DNA of 64,000 nt, taken from LMDS01 sp039930465 (GTDB lineage Bacteria > Pseudomonadota > Gammaproteobacteria > Burkholderiales > Burkholderiaceae_C). Below, one piece after another: positions 23,823-32,422 of this stretch. A program made the position numbers and the translations under genes. Location of the stretch: contig JBDTTU010000005.1 of assembly GCA_039930465.1 (NCBI GenBank), positions 1 to 64,000 of the forward strand, given 5' to 3'. Numbering within the stretch: position 1 is the first letter of the stretch; every line of letters begins with the position of its first letter. The notes below the pieces were generated by a model, which saw only the letters and a program-made list of their open reading frames with translations, was not told the DNA's origin and did no database searches.

Positions 23823-26171
23823 TCAGTTCCGGTCTGCCCTGCCGAAGCGCATGACGCCGTCGTCGACCTTGCCCAGGTCGAGAGTCACCAGATCGAGCAC
23901 ATAGTTCTGGTACAGGCGCCAGGGTTTGCGGTCGCCCTGCTTGGGCAGCATCTCGAGCGCGCGGCGCACGTAGCCCGAGGTGAAGGTGAGAAAGGGTTCG
24001 GGCGAGATGCCCGCGTCCCTTGTGGGCGTGGCGACCGTGGCGCCGCGTTTGTCCATGTGCTTGAGCAGGCGGCACACGTAGCGCGCCGTGAGGTCGGCCT
24101 TCAGCGTCCAGCTCGCATTGGTGTAGCCGAAGACATTGGCCATGTTCGGGATGCCGCTGTACATCATGCCCTTATAGATGAGTGCTTGCGACATGTCGAC
24201 GGCCTGGCCATCGAGGCTCAGCTTCACGTCGCCGATCACGTTGAGTTGCAGGCCGGTGGCGGTGACGACGATGTCGGCCGGCAGTATTTCACCCGACTGC
24301 AGGCGAATGCCGTGCTCGGTGAAACGCTCGATGCGATCTGTGGCGACCGAGGCACGGCCTTCGCGGATCGACTTGAACAAATCGCCGTCGGGCACCAGGC
24401 AGACACGCTGGTCCCACGGGTTGTACAAGGGCGTGAAGTGGCGCGCCACGTCGAAGCTCGACCCGAGTTCATGCTGCACCAGGCCGACCAGGCGCGCTTT
24501 GGCCTGCACCGGGTACTTGCGTGCCAGGCGGTAAAAGTGCATGCCGACCAGCACGTTCTTCAAGCGCACCAGGCGGTAGGCCAGCAGGGCCGGCAGCCAG
24601 CGCTTCAGGCGCTCGGCGAGCGTGTCGCTCGACGGGCGCGAGACCACGTAGGTGGGCGAGCGCTGCAGCATCGTCACGTGGGCGGCGGTCTTGGCCATCT
24701 CGGGCACGAGCGTCACCGCGGTGGCCCCACTGCCGATCACGACCACGCGCTTGTCGGCATAGTCGAGCGCTTCGGGCCAGAACTGCGGGTGCAGCACCCG
24801 GCCGGCGAAAGCTTCCATGCCCGGCAACTCCGGTTGATAGGGTTGCGCGTAGCTGTAGTAGCCGCTGCCGAAGAGCAGGAACTTGCAGTGCAAGGTGCTG
24901 CGCTCGCGCTGCGCGCCGCGTTCGACAACGACCGCCCAGCGCGCATCGCTGGCCGACCAGTCGGCGCTGATCACACGGGTCTGGAAACGAATGTGGCGGT
25001 CGATGCCGTGCTCGGCCGCGGTCTCGGCGATGTAGGCGCGAATGGCCGGGCCGTCGGCGATCGCCTTGGCGTCTTTCCAGGGCTTGAACATGTAGCCCAA
25101 GGTGTACATGTCGGAATCGGAGCGCACGCCGGGGTAGCGGAACAAATCCCAGGTGCCGCCCAGCGCTTCGCGCGCTTCGAGCAGCGTGAAACGCTTGCCG
25201 GGGCACCGCTGTTGCAGGTGCACCGCCGCACCGATGCCCGACAGGCCGGCGCCGACGATGATCACGTCGTGCTGCTCGACGCTGCGCTCGCGCGAGGCCT
25301 CGCGCAGGAACAGCGCCGCCGCCTGCACCGAGCGCCGTGCTTCGGGCAAGCGCCACAGCAGCTGCCACACATGCGCGACTTTCGGGAAGACCTGCAGGTC
25401 GACGACGACACCGACCGCGCGCGCTTTCTGCGCGAGGCGGATGCTGTCGTCGCGCAAGGCTTCGTCTTCGCCGACGTGCAGCAGCAGCGGTGGCAGGCCG
25501 CGCAGGTCGCCGAGCAGTGGCGACGCGAGCGGCTGCGCGGCGTCGGCGTCACCGAGATAGGCCCGCTGCAGGTTTTCGAGCTTGTCGCCGCGAAACATCG
25601 CATCGCGTTCGGCGTTGGCCAGCAGCGAGGGGCTGCCACCGGTGAGGTCGACGGCGGGCGAGAACAACGCGGCCGCTTCGGGCAGCGCTTCACCAGCATC
25701 GCGCAGCGCCAGCATCAGGCCGAGCGCGAGGTTGCCACCGGCGCTGTCGCCAGCGACGACGAGGCGGCCCGCTTGCGAAGCACGCAGCGCGCGCCATACC
25801 GATTGCACGTCTTGTGTTGCGGCGGGAAACGGGTGCTCGGGCGCGAGCCGGTAGTCGGGCACGAACACGCGCAAGCCTTGCAGCGCGAGCGCGGCGGTCA
25901 GTGAACGGTGGGTGCTCGGCGAACATCCGACAAAACCACCGCCGTGCAGGTACAGCAGCGTGGTCGCGGCTGCGCCGCCGCTCTCGGCTTCGACCCACTC
26001 TCCCGGCACACCGCCGACCACGGCGTTGGTGTAGCGCACGCCTCGTGGTGCGGGCAACGGTTTGCCGAACGTCGCCCGCACACGGGCGATGTCGCTGAAG
26101 TCGCCGAGGGCTGGCTTGACGCGATGACGAATGACGAACGCGGCCACGCGGGCCTGCCAGCTGGCTTTCAT
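23823..26171 (-). CDS. Fusion of HSL-type esterase with Baeyer-Villiger monooxygenase
   Basis: 782 residues from the ATG at 26171. The N-terminal half (about 70-290) is an alpha/beta hydrolase of the HSL family with oxyanion HGGGF (76-80), nucleophile GDSAGG (Ser143) and probable Asp236 and His267. The C-terminal half (about 300-782) is a flavin monooxygenase. It has GAGLSGIG (307-314) for FAD, GSGATA (480-485) for NADPH and the BVMO fingerprint FAGRVLHPQFWP (455-466, fits FxGxxxHxxxWP). A BVMO turns a ketone into an ester or lactone, and the esterase could hydrolyse it in the same chain. The ketone is unknown. Confidence 0.9.
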   Translation of the reverse strand: MKASWQARVAAFVIRHRVKPALGDFSDIARVRATFGKPLPAPRGVRYTNAVVGGVPGEWVEAESGGAAATTLLYLHGGGFVGCSPSTHRSLTAALALQGLRVFVPDYRLAPEHPFPAATQDVQSVWRALRASQAGRLVVAGDSAGGNLALGLMLALRDAGEALPEAAALFSPAVDLTGGSPSLLANAERDAMFRGDKLENLQRAYLGDADAAQPLASPLLGDLRGLPPLLLHVGEDEALRDDSIRLAQKARAVGVVVDLQVFPKVAHVWQLLWRLPEARRSVQAAALFLREASRERSVEQHDVIIVGAGLSGIGAAVHLQQRCPGKRFTLLEAREALGGTWDLFRYPGVRSDSDMYTLGYMFKPWKDAKAIADGPAIRAYIAETAAEHGIDRHIRFQTRVISADWSASDARWAVVVERGAQRERSTLHCKFLLFGSGYYSYAQPYQPELPGMEAFAGRVLHPQFWPEALDYADKRVVVIGSGATAVTLVPEMAKTAAHVTMLQRSPTYVVSRPSSDTLAERLKRWLPALLAYRLVRLKNVLVGMHFYRLARKYPVQAKARLVGLVQHELGSSFDVARHFTPLYNPWDQRVCLVPDGDLFKSIREGRASVATDRIERFTEHGIRLQSGEILPADIVVTATGLQLNVIGDVKLSLDGQAVDMSQALIYKGMMYSGIPNMANVFGYTNASWTLKADLTARYVCRLLKHMDKRGATVATPTRDAGISPEPFLTFTSGYVRRALEMLPKQGDRKPWRLYQNYVLDLVTLDLGKVDDGVMRFGRADRN

Positions 26172-26659
26172 TTTCGGTGCCTGTTCGTTCTGGTGGCGCG
26201 TTGCCCGCACCGTGCGACGCTGCACCCCATGTGCTTCCCGTGGCTCACGGGAAAGAGGCGCTTCAGCCACATGGCGCTGCCCTGGGCTTCAGCGAAGGGC
26301 GCCGTCGCTCACGGCAGAGCTCGCAGCCGGCGAACGCGGCCAGCCCGGTGCAGACCGCAGCCGCGATCGAACAGGGCTGAAGCCGTGCCTGAACGTTCAT
26401 GGGCTGGACTGTAACGGGCGTTGCGATGCTCAAGACAAACCCGGCCGCAGGTTGCGAGCTCGCGTTTTCGCACCCAACACGTCACGAGGTGGAGACAGGG
26501 CGCCGGACCTGTGGTTCGCCGAAAGAGAATCTCCTCAAGCGGCGCCGGCGCAGCTCACCCGAACGGACGCGGGTGCCCCGCTCGGGCATGGTCACGCGAC
26601 CAGCGCGCGACTTCAGCGCAGGGCTCAAGCCCGTGAACCCGCGCGCCGCCGCAAACGCC
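26172..26659. other. 488-base gap without a convincing gene
   Basis: Open frames here lack family resemblance and conserved starts. The only clear structure is an 8-bp stem, TTCCCGTG (26235-26242) and CACGGGAA (26246-26253), with a three-base loop. It lacks a T tract in either direction. The region probably holds the promoter and 5' leader of the esterase-monooxygenase gene and the end of the upstream operon. It could also contain a decayed gene. Confidence 0.5.
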
Positions 26660-27418
26660 CTACTGACCGGCGGCGTCTTTCCCGCGTGACTTGCGCACGC
26701 GCGGCAGCAGCATGCCGACCTGTTCGCGGTACACGCGATAGCGATTGCCGAACTGCGCAATGAGATCGCGCTCTTCGAACCAGATGCCGATCAGGATGTA
26801 GCCAGTGGTGGCAACGGCAAACAGCAGGTGGCCGGCGGTCATTTGTGGCGCCGCCCAGAACGCGAGCAAGAAGCCGAGATAGATCGGGTGCCGCACATGA
26901 CGGTAGAACAGCGGCGTCTTGAAGTCAGCCGTCGGCAAGCCTTGGCCGCGCAGGCGCGCGTAAACCTGGCGCAAGCCGAACAGCTCGAAGTGGTTGATGA
27001 GAAACGTGCTGATCAGCAGTACCGCCCAGCCGAGCCAGAATACCGCCTGCACCGCGACTCTGGCGGCCGGTGACTCGACCGCCCAGACCACCGGCTCGCT
27101 GATGGGCCGCCACTGCCACAACAGCAGCGCCAACGCCGCCGTGGCGGCCAGCACGAAGGTGCTGCGCTCGACCGCTTCGGGCACCATGCGGGTCCACCAG
27201 CGCTTGAACCCACGGCGCGCCATCACGCTGTGCTGTACGGCGAACAGACCCAGCAACATCAGATTGACGACCAGCGCCTCGGCCAGCGGCCCGGGCGCGC
27301 CGCTGTCGATGGTCTTGGGCAACAACGGCAAGTTGCCAACGAAGCCGATCGCATAAACGAAGGTGGCGAGAAAGAAGACGTAGGCGAACAAGCCATACAG
27401 GGCTGAGATGACTGCCAT
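26660..27418 (-). CDS. Membrane methyltransferase of the MddA/NnrU family (methanethiol S-methyltransferase-like)
   Basis: 252 residues with about five to six membrane spans. It shows the family segments YAIGFVGNLPLLPKTIDSG, FAVQHSVMARRGFKRWWTR, STFLINHFELFGLRQ and YRHVRHPIYLGFLLAFW; the last, with Arg-His-Pro, is the isoprenylcysteine-methyltransferase-type SAM site. MddA methylates methanethiol to dimethyl sulfide. The name is assigned from similarity as I recognise it, and the substrate is not proven. It starts 42 bases after the hydrolase-glycosyltransferase stop, probably in the same operon under the TetR gene. Confidence 0.82.
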   Translation of the reverse strand: MAVISALYGLFAYVFFLATFVYAIGFVGNLPLLPKTIDSGAPGPLAEALVVNLMLLGLFAVQHSVMARRGFKRWWTRMVPEAVERSTFVLAATAALALLLWQWRPISEPVVWAVESPAARVAVQAVFWLGWAVLLISTFLINHFELFGLRQVYARLRGQGLPTADFKTPLFYRHVRHPIYLGFLLAFWAAPQMTAGHLLFAVATTGYILIGIWFEERDLIAQFGNRYRVYREQVGMLLPRVRKSRGKDAAGQ

Positions 27419-27459
27419 GGAAAAGCTCCTTTGAAGAAAGTCGGGGCCGGCGCGGGCCC

Positions 27460-29619
27460 CTATCGCGCCCAATGACGGTTTTCGAGGACCTGCGCAATGC
27501 GCAGCGCGGCGCGCGCGGCGCCGTCTGTTTCCACTGGCCGGTAGCGCACCGGCTGGTGCAACGCGGTCAACGCACGCTCGGCCAGCGTTTCGGGGTCGAG
27601 CGTGGCGTAGTCGAGCGACCGGTCGGCGTCATAGTTGGCAAGGCGGCGCCGCACGTGCACGCACTGCTCGAAGTGGTGCTGCAGCGGAAAGCTCAGGAAC
27701 TGCCGCCCGGTCGCCACCAGTTCCATCGTGGTCGAGAGGCCCCCCTGCACCAGCGCCAGGTCGCAACACGCCAGGTGCTCGTACAACTTGTGCACGTAGG
27801 GCCTGAGCTCGAGACCAGGGATCTGCGGAAAGCCCTTGGTGTCCATGCGCGGCCCGGTCACGAGAATCAAGCGCAGCTCCGGCAGCTCGCGCTTCATGCG
27901 CGGGAACGCCTGCGCAATGCGCTGCAGCAGGTGCCGGCCGGTGGCCGTGCCGCCCACCGCGGCGATGGCGATTTTCTCGTCGCGCCGGTAGCCGTGCTGT
28001 GCACGCAGCGCTTCGGTATCGGCCAGCGCCTGCGGGTCGAACGGCAGTGCATAGCCGCAGTAGCAGAAGTTCTTGTCGGTCCACTCGCGAATGCCGGGCA
28101 AGCCAGGGCCGAACGGGGCTTCGGTCATATCGTCGGGGTTGCCGATGAACAGCGCCGCATCTCGCACATACGGGTAACGGCCCACGTGTTCGATGTCGTC
28201 GGCGTTGCGGTCGGCGCAGAGGTGGGCTTCGCGCGCGTCGTCCGGGTTCATCGGCAGGCAGCCGACGAAGTCGGTGAGGAAGACGAAGGGCTGGCGCTTG
28301 AGCTCGGGGTTCTCGTGATAGTGGTAGTCGATGTCCCAGGCCTCGTCGCCGATCACGATGTCGTAGTGCTCGGCCTCGACCAGGTCGACGAAGGTCATGA
28401 AGTTGTGCGCCATGATCTCGTCCATCGTGCGAAGTGCGAAGAAGGCCGACAGGTCGTGCTCGCCGGCCACTTGCTCGAAGTGACGGCTCTCGTTGGCCAG
28501 GCGCGCCGTGATCGGGTGCAGCCGCTCGCCCTCGCGCTCGAGGTAGTGCGCTGCAGGGTCGACTGTGAACCAGTCGATGTCGAGATCCGGCTGCAGTTTG
28601 CGCAGCTCGCGCGCGATGGCCAGGTCGCGCTGCACGTGGCCCAGGCCGATCGCACTCGAGACGAAGAGCGCCTTGCGCCGGCGCTGCATCGCGCGCGTCC
28701 AGCTGGCGTTTCGCGGGGCACCACCGACGAAGTCGCGCACCGCGCGGTTGAACACGACCGGGTCGCGCGCCGCGGTGACGTGCCCGCCGCCGACGATCGT
28801 CAGCATGCGCGATCCGGCCACGAGGGCGTGAATGTCTGCGCCCTTGGCGTACGGCACGCGGCGGTCGTTGTCACCGTGGATCACCAGCGTCGGACAGGCC
28901 ACACGTTGCGCGGCGGCCCGCACGTCGTTGTTCATCCAGCCTTGGCGAACCCAGTCGATCACCGCAGCGTCAGTCGCCCAGCCGTAGCGCACGCCGTCTT
29001 CGTAGGGCTTGGTCGAATGCGGCTCGCTGAAGATCGTCGACATGAACCAGTCGACGTAGCCGGGCCAATCAGACCGCACCAGCTTGTCTTCGAGCGCCAT
29101 CCGCTTCTTCATGGCCTCGCCCTCGATCAGCGAGTCGGCAAAGCCGCCGGCAATCACGAGGTGCGTCACGCGCTGCGGCTGTTCGGCGGCCAGTCGCAGC
29201 ACGGTCATCGCCGCCGCCGAGATGCCCACCAGCGCGCAGCGATCAGCGCCCGCCGCGTCGAGCACGGCAACGAAGTCGGCATAGTAGTGTTCGAAGTCGT
29301 AAGCCCCCTGCCCCTGCGGGCGGTCGGAACGACCATTGCCACGTCCGTCGGTCGTGATGACGCGAAAGTGGTGCGACAGGTAAGGCACCACTGCCTTGAG
29401 CATCTGCGCGTGCACGATCTGGAACGGCGGCGCGAATGCGAGCCAGGGCCCGCTGTCGCCCCACACCGCGTACCAGAGTTTCACGCCGTCGCGGTCGACG
29501 AAGCCTTCGAATGCCGGTTGCACGGAGGCAAACGGCTGTCGGTCGGCATCGGGCAGCACGCCGGGCTCGGGCAGCGCGCCGACCAGCTGGTCGAACTTCT
29601 CGGGGCGTGGGGTGTTCAT
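27460..29619 (-). CDS. Fusion of alpha/beta hydrolase with GT-B glycosyltransferase-like domain
   Basis: 719 residues from the ATG at 29619. The N-terminal hydrolase (about 35-300) contains TTDGRGNGRSDRP, a nucleophile elbow GISAA (Ser134, not the usual GxSxG), HGDNDRRVP (Asp251) and GGGHVTAARDP (His280). The C-terminal half (about 315-719) begins KALFVSSAIGLGHVQRD. It ends with the GT-B donor-site region (LVQGGLSTTMELVATGR; FPLQHHFEQ), like MurG or UDP-glycosyltransferases. It overlaps the TetR stop by one base. Substrates for either domain are unknown. An ester- or sugar-linked lipid or signal molecule is possible. Confidence 0.85.
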   Translation of the reverse strand: MNTPRPEKFDQLVGALPEPGVLPDADRQPFASVQPAFEGFVDRDGVKLWYAVWGDSGPWLAFAPPFQIVHAQMLKAVVPYLSHHFRVITTDGRGNGRSDRPQGQGAYDFEHYYADFVAVLDAAGADRCALVGISAAAMTVLRLAAEQPQRVTHLVIAGGFADSLIEGEAMKKRMALEDKLVRSDWPGYVDWFMSTIFSEPHSTKPYEDGVRYGWATDAAVIDWVRQGWMNNDVRAAAQRVACPTLVIHGDNDRRVPYAKGADIHALVAGSRMLTIVGGGHVTAARDPVVFNRAVRDFVGGAPRNASWTRAMQRRRKALFVSSAIGLGHVQRDLAIARELRKLQPDLDIDWFTVDPAAHYLEREGERLHPITARLANESRHFEQVAGEHDLSAFFALRTMDEIMAHNFMTFVDLVEAEHYDIVIGDEAWDIDYHYHENPELKRQPFVFLTDFVGCLPMNPDDAREAHLCADRNADDIEHVGRYPYVRDAALFIGNPDDMTEAPFGPGLPGIREWTDKNFCYCGYALPFDPQALADTEALRAQHGYRRDEKIAIAAVGGTATGRHLLQRIAQAFPRMKRELPELRLILVTGPRMDTKGFPQIPGLELRPYVHKLYEHLACCDLALVQGGLSTTMELVATGRQFLSFPLQHHFEQCVHVRRRLANYDADRSLDYATLDPETLAERALTALHQPVRYRPVETDGAARAALRIAQVLENRHWAR

Positions 29620-30317
29620 CAGCGCTTCCTTGCCCGGGCCGGCAGTTTGGCAACGCGTGCATCGAGTGATTCGAGCAGCCATTGCACGGCGTCGAGTGCC
29701 GCGCGGTGCCCGAGCTTCTCGTCTTTCACCTGGAGCAGATCGGCGAACTCCATGCCAAGCCAGAACTCCGACAGCCAGCAGGCGATGACCTCGGCGGTGA
29801 ACGGCGCCGGCAAGGCAACGCCATGGGCCTCGCAGGCATTCAAAGCCTCTCGCACCGCGCCCTGCACCAGTTGCTTCCAGGCGAGCAGGCGCGGCAGGAA
29901 TTTCTCTCGCAGTTCGGCGTTGCCGAGGCTCGCCGCCCACAATTCGGCCTGCACCCGCACGAAGCCCGACGCCAGGTCGCTCTCGTAGAAACGCCGCGCT
30001 TCAGCCCACTTCTGCGCAAACCCACCTGGCGCGCCATACATCGCCTGCTGGCGCTCCAGCAAGCGGCGATTGGCTGCGTCGAGCACCTCGATGACCAACT
30101 GGTCCTTGGTGCGGAAGTGGTAGTTGATCAGTGCGTGGTTGACACCCGCGTCTTTTGCGATTTCGCGCACGCTCAGGGCCGCGTAGCCCTCGGTGGCGAG
30201 GCGGCGAAACGCAGCGTCGAGGATCTTGCCCTTGGTTTGCCCGACGTCAGCATCGGCGAGCGGCCGCTCGCTGGCCGGGGCGGGCGTTTGGCGTGCAGTC
30301 GGGGCGTCTTTTTTCAT
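29619..30317 (-). CDS. TetR family transcriptional regulator
   Basis: 232 residues. The TetR helix-turn-helix lies at about 29-75 (KILDAAFRRLATEGYAAL; VREIAKDAGVNHALINYHF). The larger C-terminal domain is typical of BetI-like or fatty-acid-type TetR proteins. It is the first gene of the leftward operon with the hydrolase-glycosyltransferase and methyltransferase genes. A dyad just upstream of its start suggests autoregulation. The N-terminal 25 residues are low-complexity. Confidence 0.9.
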   Translation of the reverse strand: MKKDAPTARQTPAPASERPLADADVGQTKGKILDAAFRRLATEGYAALSVREIAKDAGVNHALINYHFRTKDQLVIEVLDAANRRLLERQQAMYGAPGGFAQKWAEARRFYESDLASGFVRVQAELWAASLGNAELREKFLPRLLAWKQLVQGAVREALNACEAHGVALPAPFTAEVIACWLSEFWLGMEFADLLQVKDEKLGHRAALDAVQWLLESLDARVAKLPARARKR

Positions 30318-30318
30318 A

Positions 30319-30349
30319 TTTGAACAACTGGATTAAACAGTCGTTCAAA
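30319..30349. promoter_or_regulatory. Putative TetR operator upstream of the 29.6-30.3 kb regulator gene
   Basis: TTTGAAC (30319-30325) and GTTCAAA (30343-30349) are a perfect 7-bp inverted repeat, two bases from the TetR start codon. A tighter dyad, TTGAAC-GACT-GTTTAA, is also visible on the minus strand within 30333-30348. Both forms fit TetR-type operators. Confidence 0.55.
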
Positions 30350-30518
30350 CTATAGGCGCAATTCAAACCCGTGTCAAGAAGTGCGGCGGGCAGAGCGCAT
30401 GCAGACCTGTTGCGGGCAAAGGCGCGCGCGCAGGAGCAGCAGGGCCGAAGAATGATCCGCGACGCGGTTCAGCGCTTGCGAACAGGGTGACACGGCGAGC
30501 CCATCCCGGGCCGCAGGC

Positions 30519-31394
30519 TCACTCCTTGACCGAACCCGTCATCCCCGACACGTAGTACTCGACGAAGAACGAGTACACGAAGGCCACCGGCAGCGAGCCG
30601 AGCAAGGCGCCCGCCATCAAGGGCCCCCATTGGTAGACGTCGCCCTGCACGAGTTCGGTGACGACGCCGACCGGCAGGGTCTTGGATTCGGACGACGACA
30701 CGAACGTGAGCGCATAGATGAATTCGTTCCACGACAGCGTGAATGCGAAGATGCCGGCCGAGATCAAGCCCGGCACCGCCAGTGGCAAGACGATCTTCAC
30801 GAGGATCTGCCAGCGGCTCGCGCCGTCGATCAGCGCACATTCTTCGAGCTCGACCGGGATGGAACGGAAGTAGCCCATCAGCAGCCAGGTGCAGAACGGG
30901 ATCAGGAAGGTCGGGTAGGTCAGGATCAGCGCCCAGCGCGTGTCGAACAGGCCGAGCTTGAACACCACGTTGGCCAGCGGGATGAACAAAATCGACGGCG
31001 GCACCAGGTAGGCCAGAAAGATCGCCAGCCCGACGTGCTTGGAGCCGCTGAAGCGCAGCCGTTCGATCGCGTAGGCCGCAAGCACCGAGGCCACCAGCGA
31101 GAAGCCGGTGGCCACCACGGAGACCAGCACGGTGTTCCAGAGCCAGCCCGGAAACGAGGTCTCGAACAGCAGCTTGTGGAAGTGCGCGAGCGTCGGGCCG
31201 ATGACCCAGAACGGATTGCCGTCGCGCGACAGCAATTCGGCATCGGGCTTCACCGAGGTGATCGCCATCCAGTAGAACGGGAAAAGCAGCACGATCAGGA
31301 ACACCACCAGTGGCAGGTACACCGTGACCGCGCGGCGTGGCACGGATTCGAGAAAACTCATGCCTTCGGAGTCGACGCCTTTGTCCTGGCTCAT
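30519..31394 (-). CDS. ABC sugar transporter permease, MalG/UgpE-like
   Basis: 291 residues from the ATG at 31394, which overlaps the stop of the upstream permease gene (ATGA, 31391-31394). About six spans are visible. The EAA loop is VELEECALIDGASRWQILVK near 190-209. The N-terminus is a short cytoplasmic segment before YLPLVVFLIVLLFPFYW. It is the last gene of module C's importer operon. Confidence 0.91.
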   Translation of the reverse strand: MSQDKGVDSEGMSFLESVPRRAVTVYLPLVVFLIVLLFPFYWMAITSVKPDAELLSRDGNPFWVIGPTLAHFHKLLFETSFPGWLWNTVLVSVVATGFSLVASVLAAYAIERLRFSGSKHVGLAIFLAYLVPPSILFIPLANVVFKLGLFDTRWALILTYPTFLIPFCTWLLMGYFRSIPVELEECALIDGASRWQILVKIVLPLAVPGLISAGIFAFTLSWNEFIYALTFVSSSESKTLPVGVVTELVQGDVYQWGPLMAGALLGSLPVAFVYSFFVEYYVSGMTGSVKE

Positions 31395-32293
31395 TTGTCG
31401 GACCCGCCCTGTTGCCACGCACGGCGCTGCAAGCCGAAGAAGCTGAACATGATGCAGGCCAGCAGGAACGGCACCATCGCGATGGCAATCGCCGCGCCTT
31501 CGCCGAGCGCACCCCCGTTGATCGCCCGCTGGAATGCCAGTGTGGCCATCAGATGGGTTGCGTTGAGCGGGCCACCCCGCGTGATCACGTAGATCAACTG
31601 GAAGTCGGTGAAGGTGAACAATACCGAGAACGTCATGACCACCGCGATGATCGGCGTCAGCAGCGGCAGCGTGACATGGCGGAACTGCTGCCAGCGCGAA
31701 GCTCCGTCGATCGCCGAGGCTTCGTAGTACGACGGCGAGATCGTCTGCAAGCCGGCGAGCAGCGTGATCGCGACGAACGGCACGCCGCGCCAGACGTTGG
31801 CGGCGATGACCGAGAAGCGCGCGTTCCACGGTGAGCCGAGGAAGTCGATGTAAGTGTCGATCAGCCCCATCTTCACCAGCGCCCAGCTGATGATCGAAAA
31901 CTGCGAATCGTAGATCCACCAGAACGCGATCGCCGACAGCGCGGTCGGCACGATGTAGGGCAGCAGGATCACCGCGCGGAAGAAGGTCTTGAACCGGATG
32001 TTGCGGTTCAGCAGCAATGCCAGCCACAGCCCGAGGCCGAACTTCAGGATGCTGGCGATCGTGGTGTAGAAAAGCGTGTTGAACAGCGCCAGCCGCGTGA
32101 CGCTGTCGCCCCAGAGAAACTCGTAGTTCTCCAGGCCGATCCATTCGCCCGAACGGCCGACCTTGGCGTCGGTGAAGCCCAGCCACACGCCGAGACCGAG
32201 CGGGTAGGTGAGGAAAAGCAGCAGCAACACCGCCGCCGGCAGCATGAACAGGAGCCCGAGCCCGTTGCGACTGTTTTGCAGCCTCTCAAACAT
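31391..32293 (-). CDS. ABC sugar transporter permease, MalF/UgpA-like
   Basis: 300 residues from the ATG at 32293. Longer in-frame starts upstream would run through a strong hairpin and are unlikely. About six spans are visible. The EAA loop reads SYYEASAIDGASRWQQFRHV near 195-214. Partner of the 30519-31394 permease. The 129-base gap to the upstream binding-protein gene contains a 13-bp perfect stem. Confidence 0.91.
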   Translation of the reverse strand: MFERLQNSRNGLGLLFMLPAAVLLLLFLTYPLGLGVWLGFTDAKVGRSGEWIGLENYEFLWGDSVTRLALFNTLFYTTIASILKFGLGLWLALLLNRNIRFKTFFRAVILLPYIVPTALSAIAFWWIYDSQFSIISWALVKMGLIDTYIDFLGSPWNARFSVIAANVWRGVPFVAITLLAGLQTISPSYYEASAIDGASRWQQFRHVTLPLLTPIIAVVMTFSVLFTFTDFQLIYVITRGGPLNATHLMATLAFQRAINGGALGEGAAIAIAMVPFLLACIMFSFFGLQRRAWQQGGSDK

Positions 32294-32355
32294 CAAATGA
32301 TCGTCCGGTTGAGTTCGCCAGATGCGGGCGCTGACGCACCGCACGCCCGCCAGAT

Positions 32356-32382
32356 CGAACGTCACGCATTGCGTGACGTTCG
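32356..32382. terminator. Strong stem-loop between binding-protein and permease genes
   Basis: CGAACGTCACGCA (32356-32368) and TGCGTGACGTTCG (32370-32382) are a perfect 13-bp inverted repeat around one base. There is no T tract, so it is more likely an mRNA-stabilising or processing stem than a full terminator. It would raise binding-protein over permease expression. Confidence 0.6.
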
Positions 32383-32422
32383 AACGAGGCAAGCGCTTGC
32401 GGCACCGCAGGTGTCGGCAATA

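Noticed and set aside
26235..26253. Hairpin in the gap before the esterase-BVMO gene, considered as a terminator
   Set aside because: There is no T tract on either strand; kept only as a note on the gap.
24057..29988. Long plus-strand frames (615 and 838 residues) opposite the two fusion genes
   Set aside because: They mirror the fusion enzymes on the minus strand, which carry complete active-site motifs; the plus frames show none.
30360..30518. GC-rich gap considered as a small RNA or terminator
   Set aside because: Only weak GAGCC/GGCTC pairing is visible, without a T tract or a promoter-like element.
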